Assembly: GCF_014235875.1 (NCBI RefSeq)
Contig: NZ_JACJUK010000003.1
Span: 1 to 64,000 of the forward strand
DNA length: 64,000 bases
Reading direction: 5' to 3'
Source of the DNA: Croceivirga lutea
GTDB lineage: Bacteria > Bacteroidota > Bacteroidia > Flavobacteriales > Flavobacteriaceae
Positions 16,654 through 25,406 of the stretch are shown piece by piece. A program made the translations under genes and the position numbers. A model generated the notes under the pieces. It was given only the letters and a program-made list of their open reading frames with translations, was not told the origin of the DNA and ran no database searches. Position 1 is the first letter of the stretch. Every line of letters starts with the position of its first letter.

Positions 16654-16733
16654 TATTTTCTTAAATATTCTGTTATTAGTTTGGTTGATAATTTTTGTTT
16701 GGATTTAGTTAGTTTTAATTCATTTATTGGGTT

Positions 16734-19109
16734 TTAAATTGCATCTATATCTTTAATAATGGTAAAGTAAAATGTGGTGCCTACCCCAATTTCACTTTCT
16801 AACCATACTTTTCCTCTATATCTTTCAATTATCTTTTTTACAATTGATAAGCCAATACCGGTAGATCTTTCTCTATTACCAATAGATTGAAATATTTGAA
16901 ATATTTTTTGATGGTATTCTTTTGGTATACCTACACCATTATCTTTAACACTAAACTGCCAATGCGTATTTGAATCTACACACCCAACTTCAACTAAACC
17001 ATCTGGCTTATCTATATGAACAACAGCATTACTTAAAAAGTTTTGAAATAACTGATGCATCATGGTTTTATCTGCTTTTATTATCGGCAGAGGGTGTGCA
17101 GTTTTTACTTTTACATTATCAGGACAATAAATAATTTCAGAAATCTCTTTTACAAGAGAATTCATATCTATTTTGACTTCTTCTAATTTATTTCTGTTGA
17201 CCATAGAATACTTGAGTATACCTCCAATGAGTTTATCCATACCCTCAATTTTTTCTTGAATCATTTTTAAATTATAAACACCATTGTCATCTAACTTGTC
17301 TTTATAATCTGTAAGCATCCAATCGGCCAATGCGCTAACAGAACGCAACGGTGATTTTAAATCGTGAGAAACTATGTGTGCGTATTCTTGTAAGCCTTGG
17401 TTACTTTGTTCTAACTCTCTTAAAAGCTTTTCTTTCTGCACCTCTAATGCATGCTGTTCAGTTACATCTAAATAAACGCCAATAGATCCAGCTACCTTAC
17501 CTAAATCATTATACGTTGGTGCACCGCTGATTAACCAATATTTTTTAGCTCCTTTTTGTGTGGAAACTTTTATCTGATAAGAATCAGATTCACCTTTAAA
17601 TCTAGATTCTAATTGTTGATTTATGAGGTTAGTGTTTTCTTGGTCTACTTTAACGATATCAAAAACCCTTTCTCCAATAATATTTTCTTCTTTTTGATCA
17701 ACCATATCACAAAAACGATTGTTAACAAACAAAACGTTTCTATTGCGATCAATTTCTACCAACCCCAAGTTCATGTTGGCAATAATATTAGAATACTTTT
17801 CTTGTTGTTGTTCTAAGTTTCTACGATAGTGTTTTTGTAAAGTAATGTCTGTATATACCCATAAATGACCTGTTAGCTCATCTTCTGTAAATAATGGAAT
17901 ATAGTCTCTAGAAAAATACCTACCATCTTTTAATTCAAGCTCATCTGCAATGGCTACTTCTTTCTTATGAACGCGTTGTTCTATAAGCTTTAAAAAGGTA
18001 TCAGAATCAACATGTTTTTCTTTTAAAGAATCAATTAATTCAATACTCTTTTTTCCTTTTAAGTCTGAAGCTTTTTCCTCTAAATCAAAGAAATCTGTAA
18101 ATCTTTTATTAGACATTACCAACCTTCTATTGGCATCTTCTAAAAGAATACCAGATTGCAGGTTCCCAATCATGGTTGACATTCTAGATTCAGAAGCAGC
18201 GAGTTTATCGTTAGCTACTTTTTCACTAGTAATATCATCAACCATAACAACGTTGTATTCTACCTCGTTGTTATGGTTATAAACATTGGTTATTGAAGTT
18301 TTACCAAATAACTGCCCACCATTTTTTTTATGAAAAATTCTGGTAATGGTAATATGGTCAGAGTTAGGCTTGGCATCCATTTCTAACATTGCTTGGTATT
18401 GAGAAATATCAGCAATTGTAGAGACGTCTTCTAGAGAGAATTTTTTAAGTTCATATTCTTCGTAACCAAGCATTTGACAAAAAGCATCGTTAGCTTTAGC
18501 TATTTTGCCTTTTACGATAAGCATAATACCAAGCGAAGAATTTTCAACAATTAAGTCTAATTGTTTTTTTTGTGATTCTACTAGACGTTTTACCTCCATT
18601 TCGGAAGTTATATCTCTAATAACACCTTGAGCAGCTATTGGCGTACCATTTTTATTGTAAATTAAACTAGCGTTGATGTTTACATACTTTTCACCGTATT
18701 TACGGGTAACAATTTTAGCATTGTAATTTTTAATGATACCTACATGAAGTAATCTTGTAAAAGATTCATTGGTATATTCTAGGTATTCTGGATGAACTAT
18801 TTGTGATAGATATACGTCTTCCTCCTCGTTATCATACCCTAAAAACTCTTTGGCACTAGTATTCATACTTATGACCTTAGTAGTTAAATCCATAACTACA
18901 TATGGGTCTATAAGATTTACAAATGCACCCTCTATATTTTTACCCTCTTTAGAAAGTAAAGATTCTAAACGGCCGTTAGCTTCCTTTAAATGCAATAACG
19001 CATCATACAACTCCTTTGACTTATCTTCAAGAAGTTTTTCGGCCGCTTTACGAGCCATACGTTCACGTTGAAGTGTACGTTCAAATATATTTTGGGTCTT
19101 ACTATCCAA
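16734..19109 (-). CDS. Multi-PAS sensor histidine kinase, H-NOX partner
   Basis: A 791-residue soluble kinase without membrane helices. It begins with a coiled coil (RERMARKAAEKLLEDKSKEL, residues 14-33) typical of kinases paired with H-NOX. Four PAS/PAC units follow (about 60-170, 180-300, 305-420, 430-550), then HisKA with phospho-His at 582 (YAHIVSHDLKSPL) and HATPase_c (DNGVGI, GIGLSIV). Its start overlaps the H-NOX stop by 8 bases, indicating coupled translation and, by analogy with HnoK in Shewanella and Vibrio, control by NO-bound H-NOX. No receiver is fused. Its target is probably one of the receivers nearby. Confidence 0.92.
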   Translation of the reverse strand: MDSKTQNIFERTLQRERMARKAAEKLLEDKSKELYDALLHLKEANGRLESLLSKEGKNIEGAFVNLIDPYVVMDLTTKVISMNTSAKEFLGYDNEEEDVYLSQIVHPEYLEYTNESFTRLLHVGIIKNYNAKIVTRKYGEKYVNINASLIYNKNGTPIAAQGVIRDITSEMEVKRLVESQKKQLDLIVENSSLGIMLIVKGKIAKANDAFCQMLGYEEYELKKFSLEDVSTIADISQYQAMLEMDAKPNSDHITITRIFHKKNGGQLFGKTSITNVYNHNNEVEYNVVMVDDITSEKVANDKLAASESRMSTMIGNLQSGILLEDANRRLVMSNKRFTDFFDLEEKASDLKGKKSIELIDSLKEKHVDSDTFLKLIEQRVHKKEVAIADELELKDGRYFSRDYIPLFTEDELTGHLWVYTDITLQKHYRRNLEQQQEKYSNIIANMNLGLVEIDRNRNVLFVNNRFCDMVDQKEENIIGERVFDIVKVDQENTNLINQQLESRFKGESDSYQIKVSTQKGAKKYWLISGAPTYNDLGKVAGSIGVYLDVTEQHALEVQKEKLLRELEQSNQGLQEYAHIVSHDLKSPLRSVSALADWMLTDYKDKLDDNGVYNLKMIQEKIEGMDKLIGGILKYSMVNRNKLEEVKIDMNSLVKEISEIIYCPDNVKVKTAHPLPIIKADKTMMHQLFQNFLSNAVVHIDKPDGLVEVGCVDSNTHWQFSVKDNGVGIPKEYHQKIFQIFQSIGNRERSTGIGLSIVKKIIERYRGKVWLESEIGVGTTFYFTIIKDIDAI

Positions 19110-19644
19110 CTTGTTTCAACAAAAATTCAACCTCAGTACCGTCTTCTTTAAGTAATTTATAATCTACATTAACCTCATTACCAAAGTGCTCAAATGTTTT
19201 TTCCATTAAGCCTTTAGCAAGCATATACAAGCCCCTAGAGGAAGCGTAAATCATTCTAATTTTATCTGAATCTTGTTCTAAGATTTTAAACGATGGTAGC
19301 TCTGCATCTGGGTATAACTTTCTTACATGAACATGAATGTGATCCTCAATAGAGGCAACCAACGCTATTGGTGATTTGTAGCTTGAGACAACTTCTGGAT
19401 GTGTTGCTAACAAACTATCAAAAAGATAATGGCCAAATTTGTGTATTAATTCTGGGGCAGGAACATTAATTTCTTTACTTAGGTTGGTGATAAGCTCAAC
19501 CATTTCATTAAAATCATAAGTACCTACTGCGGTGTAAATTCCATTAGAAGGTAAATCAGAGTTGGTAATAATAGTATCAACGGTTTCTAATCCAAAGGTC
19601 TTTTCAACCATTTGTAGAAACTCATCAAAAACAATTCCTTTCAT
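19102..19644 (-). CDS. hnoX: H-NOX heme nitric-oxide sensor
   Basis: A 180-residue heme-binding sensor. The sequence has the proximal His (H104, in EDHIHVHVRKLYPDAELPSF) and the heme-propionate motif YxSxR (Y133, S135, R137). The position equivalent to the O2-stabilising Tyr of Thermoanaerobacter H-NOX (five after the Arg) is Leu142, so the protein should bind NO and exclude O2; this is inference from family structures. Length is normal. The gene is immediately upstream of and overlapping its cognate kinase. It is the input of the proposed relay. The gene symbol follows common usage, not a proven ortholog. Confidence 0.93.
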   Translation of the reverse strand: MKGIVFDEFLQMVEKTFGLETVDTIITNSDLPSNGIYTAVGTYDFNEMVELITNLSKEINVPAPELIHKFGHYLFDSLLATHPEVVSSYKSPIALVASIEDHIHVHVRKLYPDAELPSFKILEQDSDKIRMIYASSRGLYMLAKGLMEKTFEHFGNEVNVDYKLLKEDGTEVEFLLKQVG

Positions 19645-19722
19645 AATACGGGCACATTATATAGTAAATGTAGGAATGGCCCTAACCGGAATAAAAATTT
19701 TGTTGTGAAATGAAGATTTTTG

Positions 19723-20124
19723 TTAGCCTTTGAACAATTCGCTAACCTCCCAATAATCAAAAACCTTTTTTATACGGTTTTCGTAGTCTTCGTACTTTAG
19801 AGGTTTTATGATGTATCCTGCAATACCTATCTCATAACATTTTAACAAATCAGCTCTATTTTCTGATGTTGTTAAAATGATGGTTGGTAAGAATTTTAAT
19901 CTATCATCATTTTTTAAAATTTGTAGAAATTCTATGCCACTCATTCTCGGCATATTTAAATCTAAAAATAGGATATCTGGCAATTCACCGCCACCATTTA
20001 GCACTTCTAAAGCTTCTTCGCCATTTTTAGCTTCTATGATTTGATGTTTTGTTTGCATACCAGAAACTGCTCTATGCATTTTCATGGTTTCAATCATATC
20101 ATCTTCTATTAAAAGTACTTTCAT
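19723..20124 (-). CDS. Single-domain response regulator
   Basis: A 133-residue receiver with no output domain: Asp8-Asp9, phospho-acceptor Asp55 (ILFLDLNMPR), Thr near 84 (ILTTSENR) and Lys (YIIKPLKYED). Stand-alone receivers of this Rcp1/CheY-like type often shuttle phosphate. It lies 78 bases upstream of the H-NOX gene on the same strand, so it is probably in the same operon and is a good candidate partner of the PAS kinase and the Hpt. Confidence 0.9.
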   Translation of the reverse strand: MKVLLIEDDMIETMKMHRAVSGMQTKHQIIEAKNGEEALEVLNGGGELPDILFLDLNMPRMSGIEFLQILKNDDRLKFLPTIILTTSENRADLLKCYEIGIAGYIIKPLKYEDYENRIKKVFDYWEVSELFKG

Positions 20125-20181
20125 AGTTTACCCCCTTTTTAAAATACAAAGTTCATTTTTCTTACAAACAAAATTTATCTA

Positions 20182-20252
20182 ATTAGGTAATCCGTTATTT
20201 ACTATCGTTAAACAGACATTTTTAATCGACTAAATAAAATCGATTACCTAAT
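20182..20252. repeat. 11-bp perfect inverted repeat
   Basis: ATTAGGTAATC (20182-20192) pairs with GATTACCTAAT (20242-20252). A second palindrome AATCGA/TCGATT lies in the loop and competes with it, as does CGTTATT/AATAACG. It is upstream of the single receiver gene. There is no T-run, so it is not a clear terminator; a regulatory site is possible. Confidence 0.4.
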
Positions 20253-20270
20253 AACGCTCAAAGATAAAAT

Positions 20271-20624
20271 TTATTTTAACACTATTTTTCTTACTTTTAA
20301 TGGAAGCTTTGCTACCACTAAATTAAAAGAATGATCTATTAGTTCTTGTGTAAAAGCAAGTGGTAATTGTTCTATAAATATAGTATTCCAATGCTTTTTG
20401 CTCATGTGATACCCGGGCGTTATAACACCATCAAATTTTTCCCGTAATTCTATGGCACGTTCGGGATCACATTTTAAATTTATTTGCGGGGGTTTTCTTT
20501 CTAAAGGGCAAAGCGCGAACATTTTACCAGCAACTTTAAACACTAACGTGTGTTCATCAAAAGGAAACTCTTCTGTAACCTCTGGTTTGGTAATACAATA
20601 TTCTCGAATTACCTCAACATTCAT
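20271..20624 (-). CDS. MmcQ/YjbR family protein
   Basis: A 117-residue protein of the MmcQ/YjbR group, with the CyaY-like fold and suspected DNA or ligand binding. Hallmarks: PFDEHTLVFKVAGKMFALCP, INLKCDPERAIELRE, GYHMSKKHWNTI. It overlaps the 3' end of the Dabb gene by 4 bases (ATGA), so the two are translated together. Function is unproven. Confidence 0.9.
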   Translation of the reverse strand: MNVEVIREYCITKPEVTEEFPFDEHTLVFKVAGKMFALCPLERKPPQINLKCDPERAIELREKFDGVITPGYHMSKKHWNTIFIEQLPLAFTQELIDHSFNLVVAKLPLKVRKIVLK

Positions 20625-21016
20625 TTATCAATGGTATTGGCATCATAAACGATAACCTTTTTCCAAAAAGATTCGCATTCTGCAATAAACACTTTGTGAA
20701 CCTCTTCATCTTGGTAAGCCTGTTGCGCCTCAGCAGATTCAAAACTTACTATTAAGTTATAGGTAAAAGAATCATCTACAACCTCTCTAATAGCTTTGGG
20801 TGGTGTACCAATAAAATTGGTTTTTGCATATTTTGAACTACTCAAAAACTTTTGAAGCGATTTTTCAAAAGCAACTCTATGCTCCTCATTATCTGGTTCA
20901 TTAAACCAAAAATAAACCACATGTGCATATGTTGGGTCAAACTCAGTACTGGTATCTTGTGCATTCATAGTTGTAAAACAGCATATTAATAAGAATGCTA
21001 AAAGTAATTTTTTCAT
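20621..21016 (-). CDS. Secreted Dabb-domain protein
   Basis: A 131-residue protein: signal peptide to about residue 19 (LLAFLLICCFTTMNAQ), then a dimeric alpha/beta-barrel (Dabb, stress-responsive A/B) domain: VVYFWFNEPDNEEHRVAFEK and FTYNLIVSFESAEAQQAYQD. Such domains are usually cytoplasmic, so export is noteworthy. Ligand unknown. It is linked by overlap to the MmcQ gene and by 2 bases to the DUF4230 gene. Confidence 0.85.
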   Translation of the reverse strand: MKKLLLAFLLICCFTTMNAQDTSTEFDPTYAHVVYFWFNEPDNEEHRVAFEKSLQKFLSSSKYAKTNFIGTPPKAIREVVDDSFTYNLIVSFESAEAQQAYQDEEVHKVFIAECESFWKKVIVYDANTIDK

Positions 21017-21018
21017 AT

Positions 21019-21648
21019 TTAATCTTCTAAGAATAGTTTTTCTCTATTAGGAATTTCTAAGGCAGAATAGTCTAATTTCCAACCAATTGTTTCTACAATT
21101 TTTTCAATTAACAAAACGGCTTGTAAGGCTTCTTTTTTAGCTGAATCTAGTAATCCACTCTCCGGAATTTTTTCTTGTATGTGTTCTTTTGCTCTAAGGT
21201 TGAGTTGCGTTAAATCATCTGGTGAAAACGAATTAAACAATCCGTTTTTAATATCATAAAATTGAAGCTCTGGTTCAATTGATAAAACTTCAGGCTCAGG
21301 AAAAGACTTTAAAATTACACGCTTGGTATTGGTATCTGCTTCAATATTTAGTTTTTTTAAATCGTAACCTACTTGAGCTTTTGCATTTATGACCACAAGT
21401 GCCTTTTTTTTGCTACTAAGAATGTTTAAAAAGCCTTCTTTGCTATTCTCATATTTGTAAATTTCAGCAAAATCACCTTCTACAGAAACTAGTTTACAAA
21501 CACTTTTTATTTTGTCTAGTATAACTGTGGACTGATGCTCAACTAACTCCCGTTTCTTTTTAACATTAAAAAATGAGTATAGCCAATACATTAGAATTGC
21601 TCCTAATATCAATCCTAAAAAGGCTAAAAGTACACTATCCATATTCAA
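21019..21648 (-). CDS. DUF4230 membrane protein
   Basis: A 209-residue protein with a single N-terminal helix (LLAFLGLILGAILMYWLYSF, about 7-26) and a soluble domain of the DUF4230 family. VEGDFAEIYKYENSK and KALVVINAKAQVGYDLKKL are characteristic. Function unknown; the domain is probably on the outside of the inner membrane. It is in a run of closely packed genes with hemW and ruvC. Confidence 0.88.
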   Translation of the reverse strand: MNMDSVLLAFLGLILGAILMYWLYSFFNVKKKRELVEHQSTVILDKIKSVCKLVSVEGDFAEIYKYENSKEGFLNILSSKKKALVVINAKAQVGYDLKKLNIEADTNTKRVILKSFPEPEVLSIEPELQFYDIKNGLFNSFSPDDLTQLNLRAKEHIQEKIPESGLLDSAKKEALQAVLLIEKIVETIGWKLDYSALEIPNREKLFLED

Positions 21649-21664
21649 ATATAATGTGCTTTAT

Positions 21665-22411
21665 TTAAAGTAGTTGATACAAAATTGGTCTACTAGGGCT
21701 AGCATCATTAATAAAGGGTGCCACCTGTAGATTTAAAAAGTAGGTGCCATCTTCTACCTTATTAGGTACATAAATAAATTCTGTAATAGTGGCGCTTAAG
21801 CGCTGTTGACCATGAAAATTCCAAAAGGCTTTATGAGCAAGTAGCTGGCCATCATCTTTTTCTTTATCAACAGAAGGTAAATCTATAAGTAAATGATTAA
21901 CACCTTTTTCTCTTAGAAAAAGAGCTGCTTCTTCTGATAAATAAGGTGGATTGGTGTTGGAATACTTTCTTGTTTTTTTCGATTTAGTATTAGGCAAAGT
22001 TCTAATTACAATGGCATCTCTTTTTTTGTTTCCTAAGACATATTGCAATTGCTTTTTAGAAATTACCAAATCATTTTCTTTCTTTTCTGGTGCTACGGAT
22101 ACCAATTCCGCTAAAAAAAAGAACTGTTTTAAGTTTTTATTTATGGAATGTACTTCTTCTGTAATATGACCAATACATTCTGTATGCGTAACATGACTAT
22201 GCGGGTTAAAGTAAATGTCGTTAAAATTAATTACTGCACCTTCTTTAACGCTTCCTATAAAGCCTTTATTTACATGAGGTTCTATCTTAGGCGCATCTAC
22301 ATACCAAGCATTGATGTCATCACTCGAACCAGACATAGGTATAGAAATGTCTAGGGGTTTGGTTAAATCTATTTTTAAGTTTCTTGAGTTGTATTTAATA
22401 GTTGTAATCAT
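21665..22411 (-). CDS. Cyclase-family metal hydrolase (kynurenine-formamidase-like)
   Basis: A 248-residue member of the cyclase/KynB family. The metal-binding sequence HSHVTHTECIGH (about 72-83) supplies the conserved His and Asp/Glu positions. Members hydrolyse N-formylkynurenine, isatin or similar; no other kynurenine genes are near, so the substrate is unclear. It overlaps the hemW stop by 4 bases (ATGA). Confidence 0.82.
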   Translation of the reverse strand: MITTIKYNSRNLKIDLTKPLDISIPMSGSSDDINAWYVDAPKIEPHVNKGFIGSVKEGAVINFNDIYFNPHSHVTHTECIGHITEEVHSINKNLKQFFFLAELVSVAPEKKENDLVISKKQLQYVLGNKKRDAIVIRTLPNTKSKKTRKYSNTNPPYLSEEAALFLREKGVNHLLIDLPSVDKEKDDGQLLAHKAFWNFHGQQRLSATITEFIYVPNKVEDGTYFLNLQVAPFINDASPSRPILYQLL

Positions 22412-23544
22412 GCTTTTAAATTAAGCATAAACAACTCGGCTGCAATACCATCTGCTAAGAACTTTCCTTTTGGGGTTGTTAGCAACACATTATCAGTAAG
22501 TTCTAATAGACCTTGCTCAATAAACTTTTTAGAATGTTGAGTAATGTAAGTAAAATACCGCGGCCCAAACTCTTTAGTAATACGATTTAACGAAACACCC
22601 CAAATAGTGCGTAAGCCCGTCATAACATACTCATTATATCGGTCTATTTTAGACAACTTTTCGTAAGTAATCGAAAGTTCATTTTGTTCAATTGATTGTA
22701 TGTATTTTGAATTGTTACGAACATTCCACCCTCTTCTAGTTCCATCAAAAGAATGCGCAGATGGTCCAATACCCATATACGTCTTACCCTGCCAATATGC
22801 GGTATTATTTATTGAAAAATACCCAGGTTTTCCAAAGTTAGAGGTTTCGTAATTCACAAAACCAGCGGCATTTAGTTTAGAAACTAAGATTTGAAATTGC
22901 CGTTCTGCTTGCTCATCATCAACATCAGAAATTATACCTTTTTCAATAAATGAAGCTAATGCTGTTTTGGGTTCCACAGTTAACGCATAGCTAGAGATAT
23001 GTGGAATGTTAAATTCCAATGCCTTTTCAATATTCAAATTCCATTGTTCATTGGTTGCACCGGGTATACCGTATATTAAATCAATAGAAATATTATCAAA
23101 ATAAGTGGTGGCAAACGCTATACATTTTTCTGCTTCACTGGCATTATGCGCTCTATTCATCAACTTTAAATCGTGATTAAAAAATGATTGTACGCCAATA
23201 CTTAAACGGTTAACCAAAGATTTTGAAAGTTGAATAATACGTTCTTCTGTTAAATCATCTGGATTAGCTTCTAGTGTAATTTCAGGATTACTAGCAACCT
23301 TATAATTGGTGGTAATTGATGCTATTACTTTATTAATTTCAGCATTGGAGAGTAAAGATGGTGTTCCTCCACCAAAATAAATGGTCTTGACCTCTTTACC
23401 ATTAAACTCATTTTTTCGTAATTGTAACTCTTTTACTAAGGCATTTATTAACGCATCTTTTTTCTTCAAATTCGTTGAAAAGTGAAAGTCACAATAGTAA
23501 CACGCTTGTTTACAAAAAGGTATATGAATATAAATACCAGACAT
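22408..23544 (-). CDS. hemW: Radical SAM heme chaperone HemW
   Basis: A 378-residue radical SAM protein. It begins MSGIYIHIPFCKQACYYCDF with CxxxCxYC binding the 4Fe-4S cluster, then TIYFGGGTPSLL, EANPDDLT, RLSIGVQSF and the HemW C-terminal domain. HemW inserts heme into respiratory enzymes; it was formerly annotated as oxygen-independent coproporphyrinogen oxidase (HemN). HemW proteins lack the N-terminal extension of HemN, as does this one. It is directly abutting ruvC and overlaps the cyclase gene. Confidence 0.93.
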   Translation of the reverse strand: MSGIYIHIPFCKQACYYCDFHFSTNLKKKDALINALVKELQLRKNEFNGKEVKTIYFGGGTPSLLSNAEINKVIASITTNYKVASNPEITLEANPDDLTEERIIQLSKSLVNRLSIGVQSFFNHDLKLMNRAHNASEAEKCIAFATTYFDNISIDLIYGIPGATNEQWNLNIEKALEFNIPHISSYALTVEPKTALASFIEKGIISDVDDEQAERQFQILVSKLNAAGFVNYETSNFGKPGYFSINNTAYWQGKTYMGIGPSAHSFDGTRRGWNVRNNSKYIQSIEQNELSITYEKLSKIDRYNEYVMTGLRTIWGVSLNRITKEFGPRYFTYITQHSKKFIEQGLLELTDNVLLTTPKGKFLADGIAAELFMLNLKA

Positions 23545-24096
23545 TTACCCCAACTTATTAGGATTGTTCTTTACAAAAGATGCCCAACCGGTATATTTTG
23601 TACCGATTTCAACACGACCTGAATTGTAAAAATGACAAACCGCCGCAGCCAAACCATCAGTACTATCTAAATTTTTCGGAAGGGTTTTTAACCCTAACAT
23701 ACCTTGTAGCATTTTAGCAACTTGCTCTTTACTGGAATTACCATTACCAGTTATTGCCATTTTAATTTTTTTTGGAAGGTATTCTGTCACTGGTATTTCT
23801 CTAGACAATCCTGCTGCCATAGCAACACCCTGTGCCCTACCCAATTTTAGCATTGACTGTACATTTTTAGCATAAAAAGGCGCTTCAATAGCTATTTCAT
23901 CTGGGTGGTAGGTATCTATTAACTCTAAAGTTCGTTCAAATATAAGTTTGAGTTTTAAGTATGGGTCATCATACTTTTTAAGCATGAGCTCGTTCATTTG
24001 CATAAACTGCATTTTTTTGTTGACCACCTTAATTAACCCAAACCCCATAATTTGAGTTCCAGGGTCTATTCCTAAGATTATTTTTTCTTTACTCAA
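23545..24096 (-). CDS. ruvC: Crossover junction endodeoxyribonuclease RuvC
   Basis: A 183-residue Holliday-junction resolvase. IILGIDPGTQIMGFG (first catalytic Asp), AIEAPFYAKNVQSMLKLGRA (second, Glu) and the C-terminal DSTDGLAAAVCHF (Asp pair) are all present. It cuts four-way DNA junctions together with RuvAB. Its stop abuts hemW's start with no gap. Confidence 0.96.
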   Translation of the reverse strand: MSKEKIILGIDPGTQIMGFGLIKVVNKKMQFMQMNELMLKKYDDPYLKLKLIFERTLELIDTYHPDEIAIEAPFYAKNVQSMLKLGRAQGVAMAAGLSREIPVTEYLPKKIKMAITGNGNSSKEQVAKMLQGMLGLKTLPKNLDSTDGLAAAVCHFYNSGRVEIGTKYTGWASFVKNNPNKLG

Positions 24097-24097
24097 T

Positions 24098-24574
24098 TTA
24101 CTGATTACTATCTATGATTACAGGTAACTGAAATCTTATTTTAACCGGAATTCCTCTTTTTTCAGCCGCAATTACTGTAGAATCTTTTAGCCCTCCTTTT
24201 ATTTTTTCGAGCAAATTAGGCACTAAAGTATCTACTGCTTTGTTTTCTTCCATTTGAAGCACATTTATAAAACCATCTTCGTCAACTTCAAAATCAACTT
24301 TAACAGTATCATTAATATCTTCTTCAATTTGAAATATTATTTCACCTAAGGTTTTGTCTAAACGATTTAGCAACCCCTCTTGAAACTTAATTAATTGCTC
24401 TTCTTTGCTTAAAATTTCATCTTCTACTTCAAATAATGGAAAGTGGTCCACCTCGTTCCAATCAATCTCTAAAAGCTTTTCACGCAATTCATTCTCTGTA
24501 CGTGTCTCAGTAGAAGCAAAATACTGGCACGACAGTAATGTAAGACAAAAAAGTAAGCAAGTAAGCCTAGACAT
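24098..24574 (-). CDS. Lipoprotein of unknown function
   Basis: 158 residues. The start at ATG 24574 gives a lipoprotein signal (SRLTCLLFCLTLLSC, lipobox Cys at about 16); an upstream GTG/ATG reading would add a non-hydrophobic stretch. The mature part is acidic, with a TonB-C-terminus-like end (VDEDGFINVLQMEENKAVDT, PVKIRFQLPVI). The last 60 residues look like an energy-transducer TonB domain without the membrane anchor. It is one base from ruvC and shares its transcript. Next to it upstream lies another TonB-like remnant. Confidence 0.6.
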   Translation of the reverse strand: MSRLTCLLFCLTLLSCQYFASTETRTENELREKLLEIDWNEVDHFPLFEVEDEILSKEEQLIKFQEGLLNRLDKTLGEIIFQIEEDINDTVKVDFEVDEDGFINVLQMEENKAVDTLVPNLLEKIKGGLKDSTVIAAEKRGIPVKIRFQLPVIIDSNQ

Positions 24575-24697
24575 GTGATTAAACTGAACCTGGCCGAAAT
24601 TACGATAAAATAAAAAGGCAATAAAGCCAAAGACCATTATGATGTCTTAAAAGCGTACAGCCTTTTTAAAAAGTTATTAGTTTTAAGGTAGTGCCTA

Positions 24698-24829
24698 TTA
24701 TAATTTAAACGTAATTGGAATAGAATATACCACATCAACCGGCTCATTAGCCTTAATTGCAGGTTCTAATTTAGGAAGTCTTTGAATAATGCGTTCTGCC
24801 TCATCTTTCACCAAAGGATTAGGTCCTCT
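24698..24829 (-). pseudogene. Remnant of a TonB C-terminal domain protein
   Basis: A 43-codon frame without a start, preceded by two in-frame TAA codons, encodes a peptide containing KDEAERIIQRLPKLEPAIKA and ending VVYSIPITFKL. This is the end of a TonB-type (energy transducer) domain: the helix before LP.(L/W).P and the final strand (V.Y..PI.F.L). The rest of the gene is gone. It resembles the C-terminal end of the neighbouring lipoprotein. Confidence 0.7.
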
Positions 24830-24857
24830 TTATTAGACTCCAAAGAAAATGTAACAA

Positions 24858-25406
24858 ATGTTGTATAATTGCGACCAACAGATAAACAACAGCTTGGATA
24901 TTGCACTAATTATAATCGGATTTTTATTAACCTTGGTTGGTATTATTGGAAGTTTTATACCCGTTTTACCAGGACCACCAGTGAGTTGGGTGGGTTTGCT
25001 TCTATTACACCTTACTAATGCGGTACCTATGAACAAGACTTTTCTAATTGTCACCGCAATTATAGCCCTGTTGGTTACTGTTTTAGATTACATTATACCG
25101 GCTGCAGGCACCAAAAAATTTGGGGGTAGTAAAGCAGGAATGTGGGGTAGTATTATTGGATTACTCGTTGCTATTTTCTTTCCTATTCTAGGTCCGTTTG
25201 GTATAATTATATGGCCCTTTGTTGGTGCTTTAGTTGGTGAATTATCACAAAATAAAGACCAAAAAAGAGCCTGGAAGGCAGCCTTTGGCTCTTTTATTGG
25301 ATTTTTAACCGGCACCTTTTTAAAGTTCCTTATTGCTATTATTTATTGCGGACTTTTTATATGGAAGACCGTTGAAATTGCCGGTGAAATTTTTCAGTTT
25401 TCCTAA
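24858..25406 (+). CDS. DUF456 membrane protein
   Basis: A 182-residue hydrophobic protein of the DUF456 family: IIIGFLLTLVGIIGSFIPVLPGPPVSW, GLLLL, a Gly-rich WGSIIGLLVAIFFPILGPFG and a final helix. Four or more membrane helices are expected. Function unknown. It is convergent with the nitroreductase gene; the ends overlap by 4 bases. A later start near the first helix is also possible. Confidence 0.85.
   Translation: MLYNCDQQINNSLDIALIIIGFLLTLVGIIGSFIPVLPGPPVSWVGLLLLHLTNAVPMNKTFLIVTAIIALLVTVLDYIIPAAGTKKFGGSKAGMWGSIIGLLVAIFFPILGPFGIIIWPFVGALVGELSQNKDQKRAWKAAFGSFIGFLTGTFLKFLIAIIYCGLFIWKTVEIAGEIFQFS

Noticed and set aside
16271-16708. 145-codon frame on the plus strand
   Set aside because: It lies opposite the HATPase gene, whose motifs are clear, and has no recognisable protein features.
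16734-19644. H-NOX acting on a diguanylate cyclase
   Set aside because: No GGDEF, EAL or HD-GYP protein is encoded in the window; the partner is the overlapping histidine kinase.
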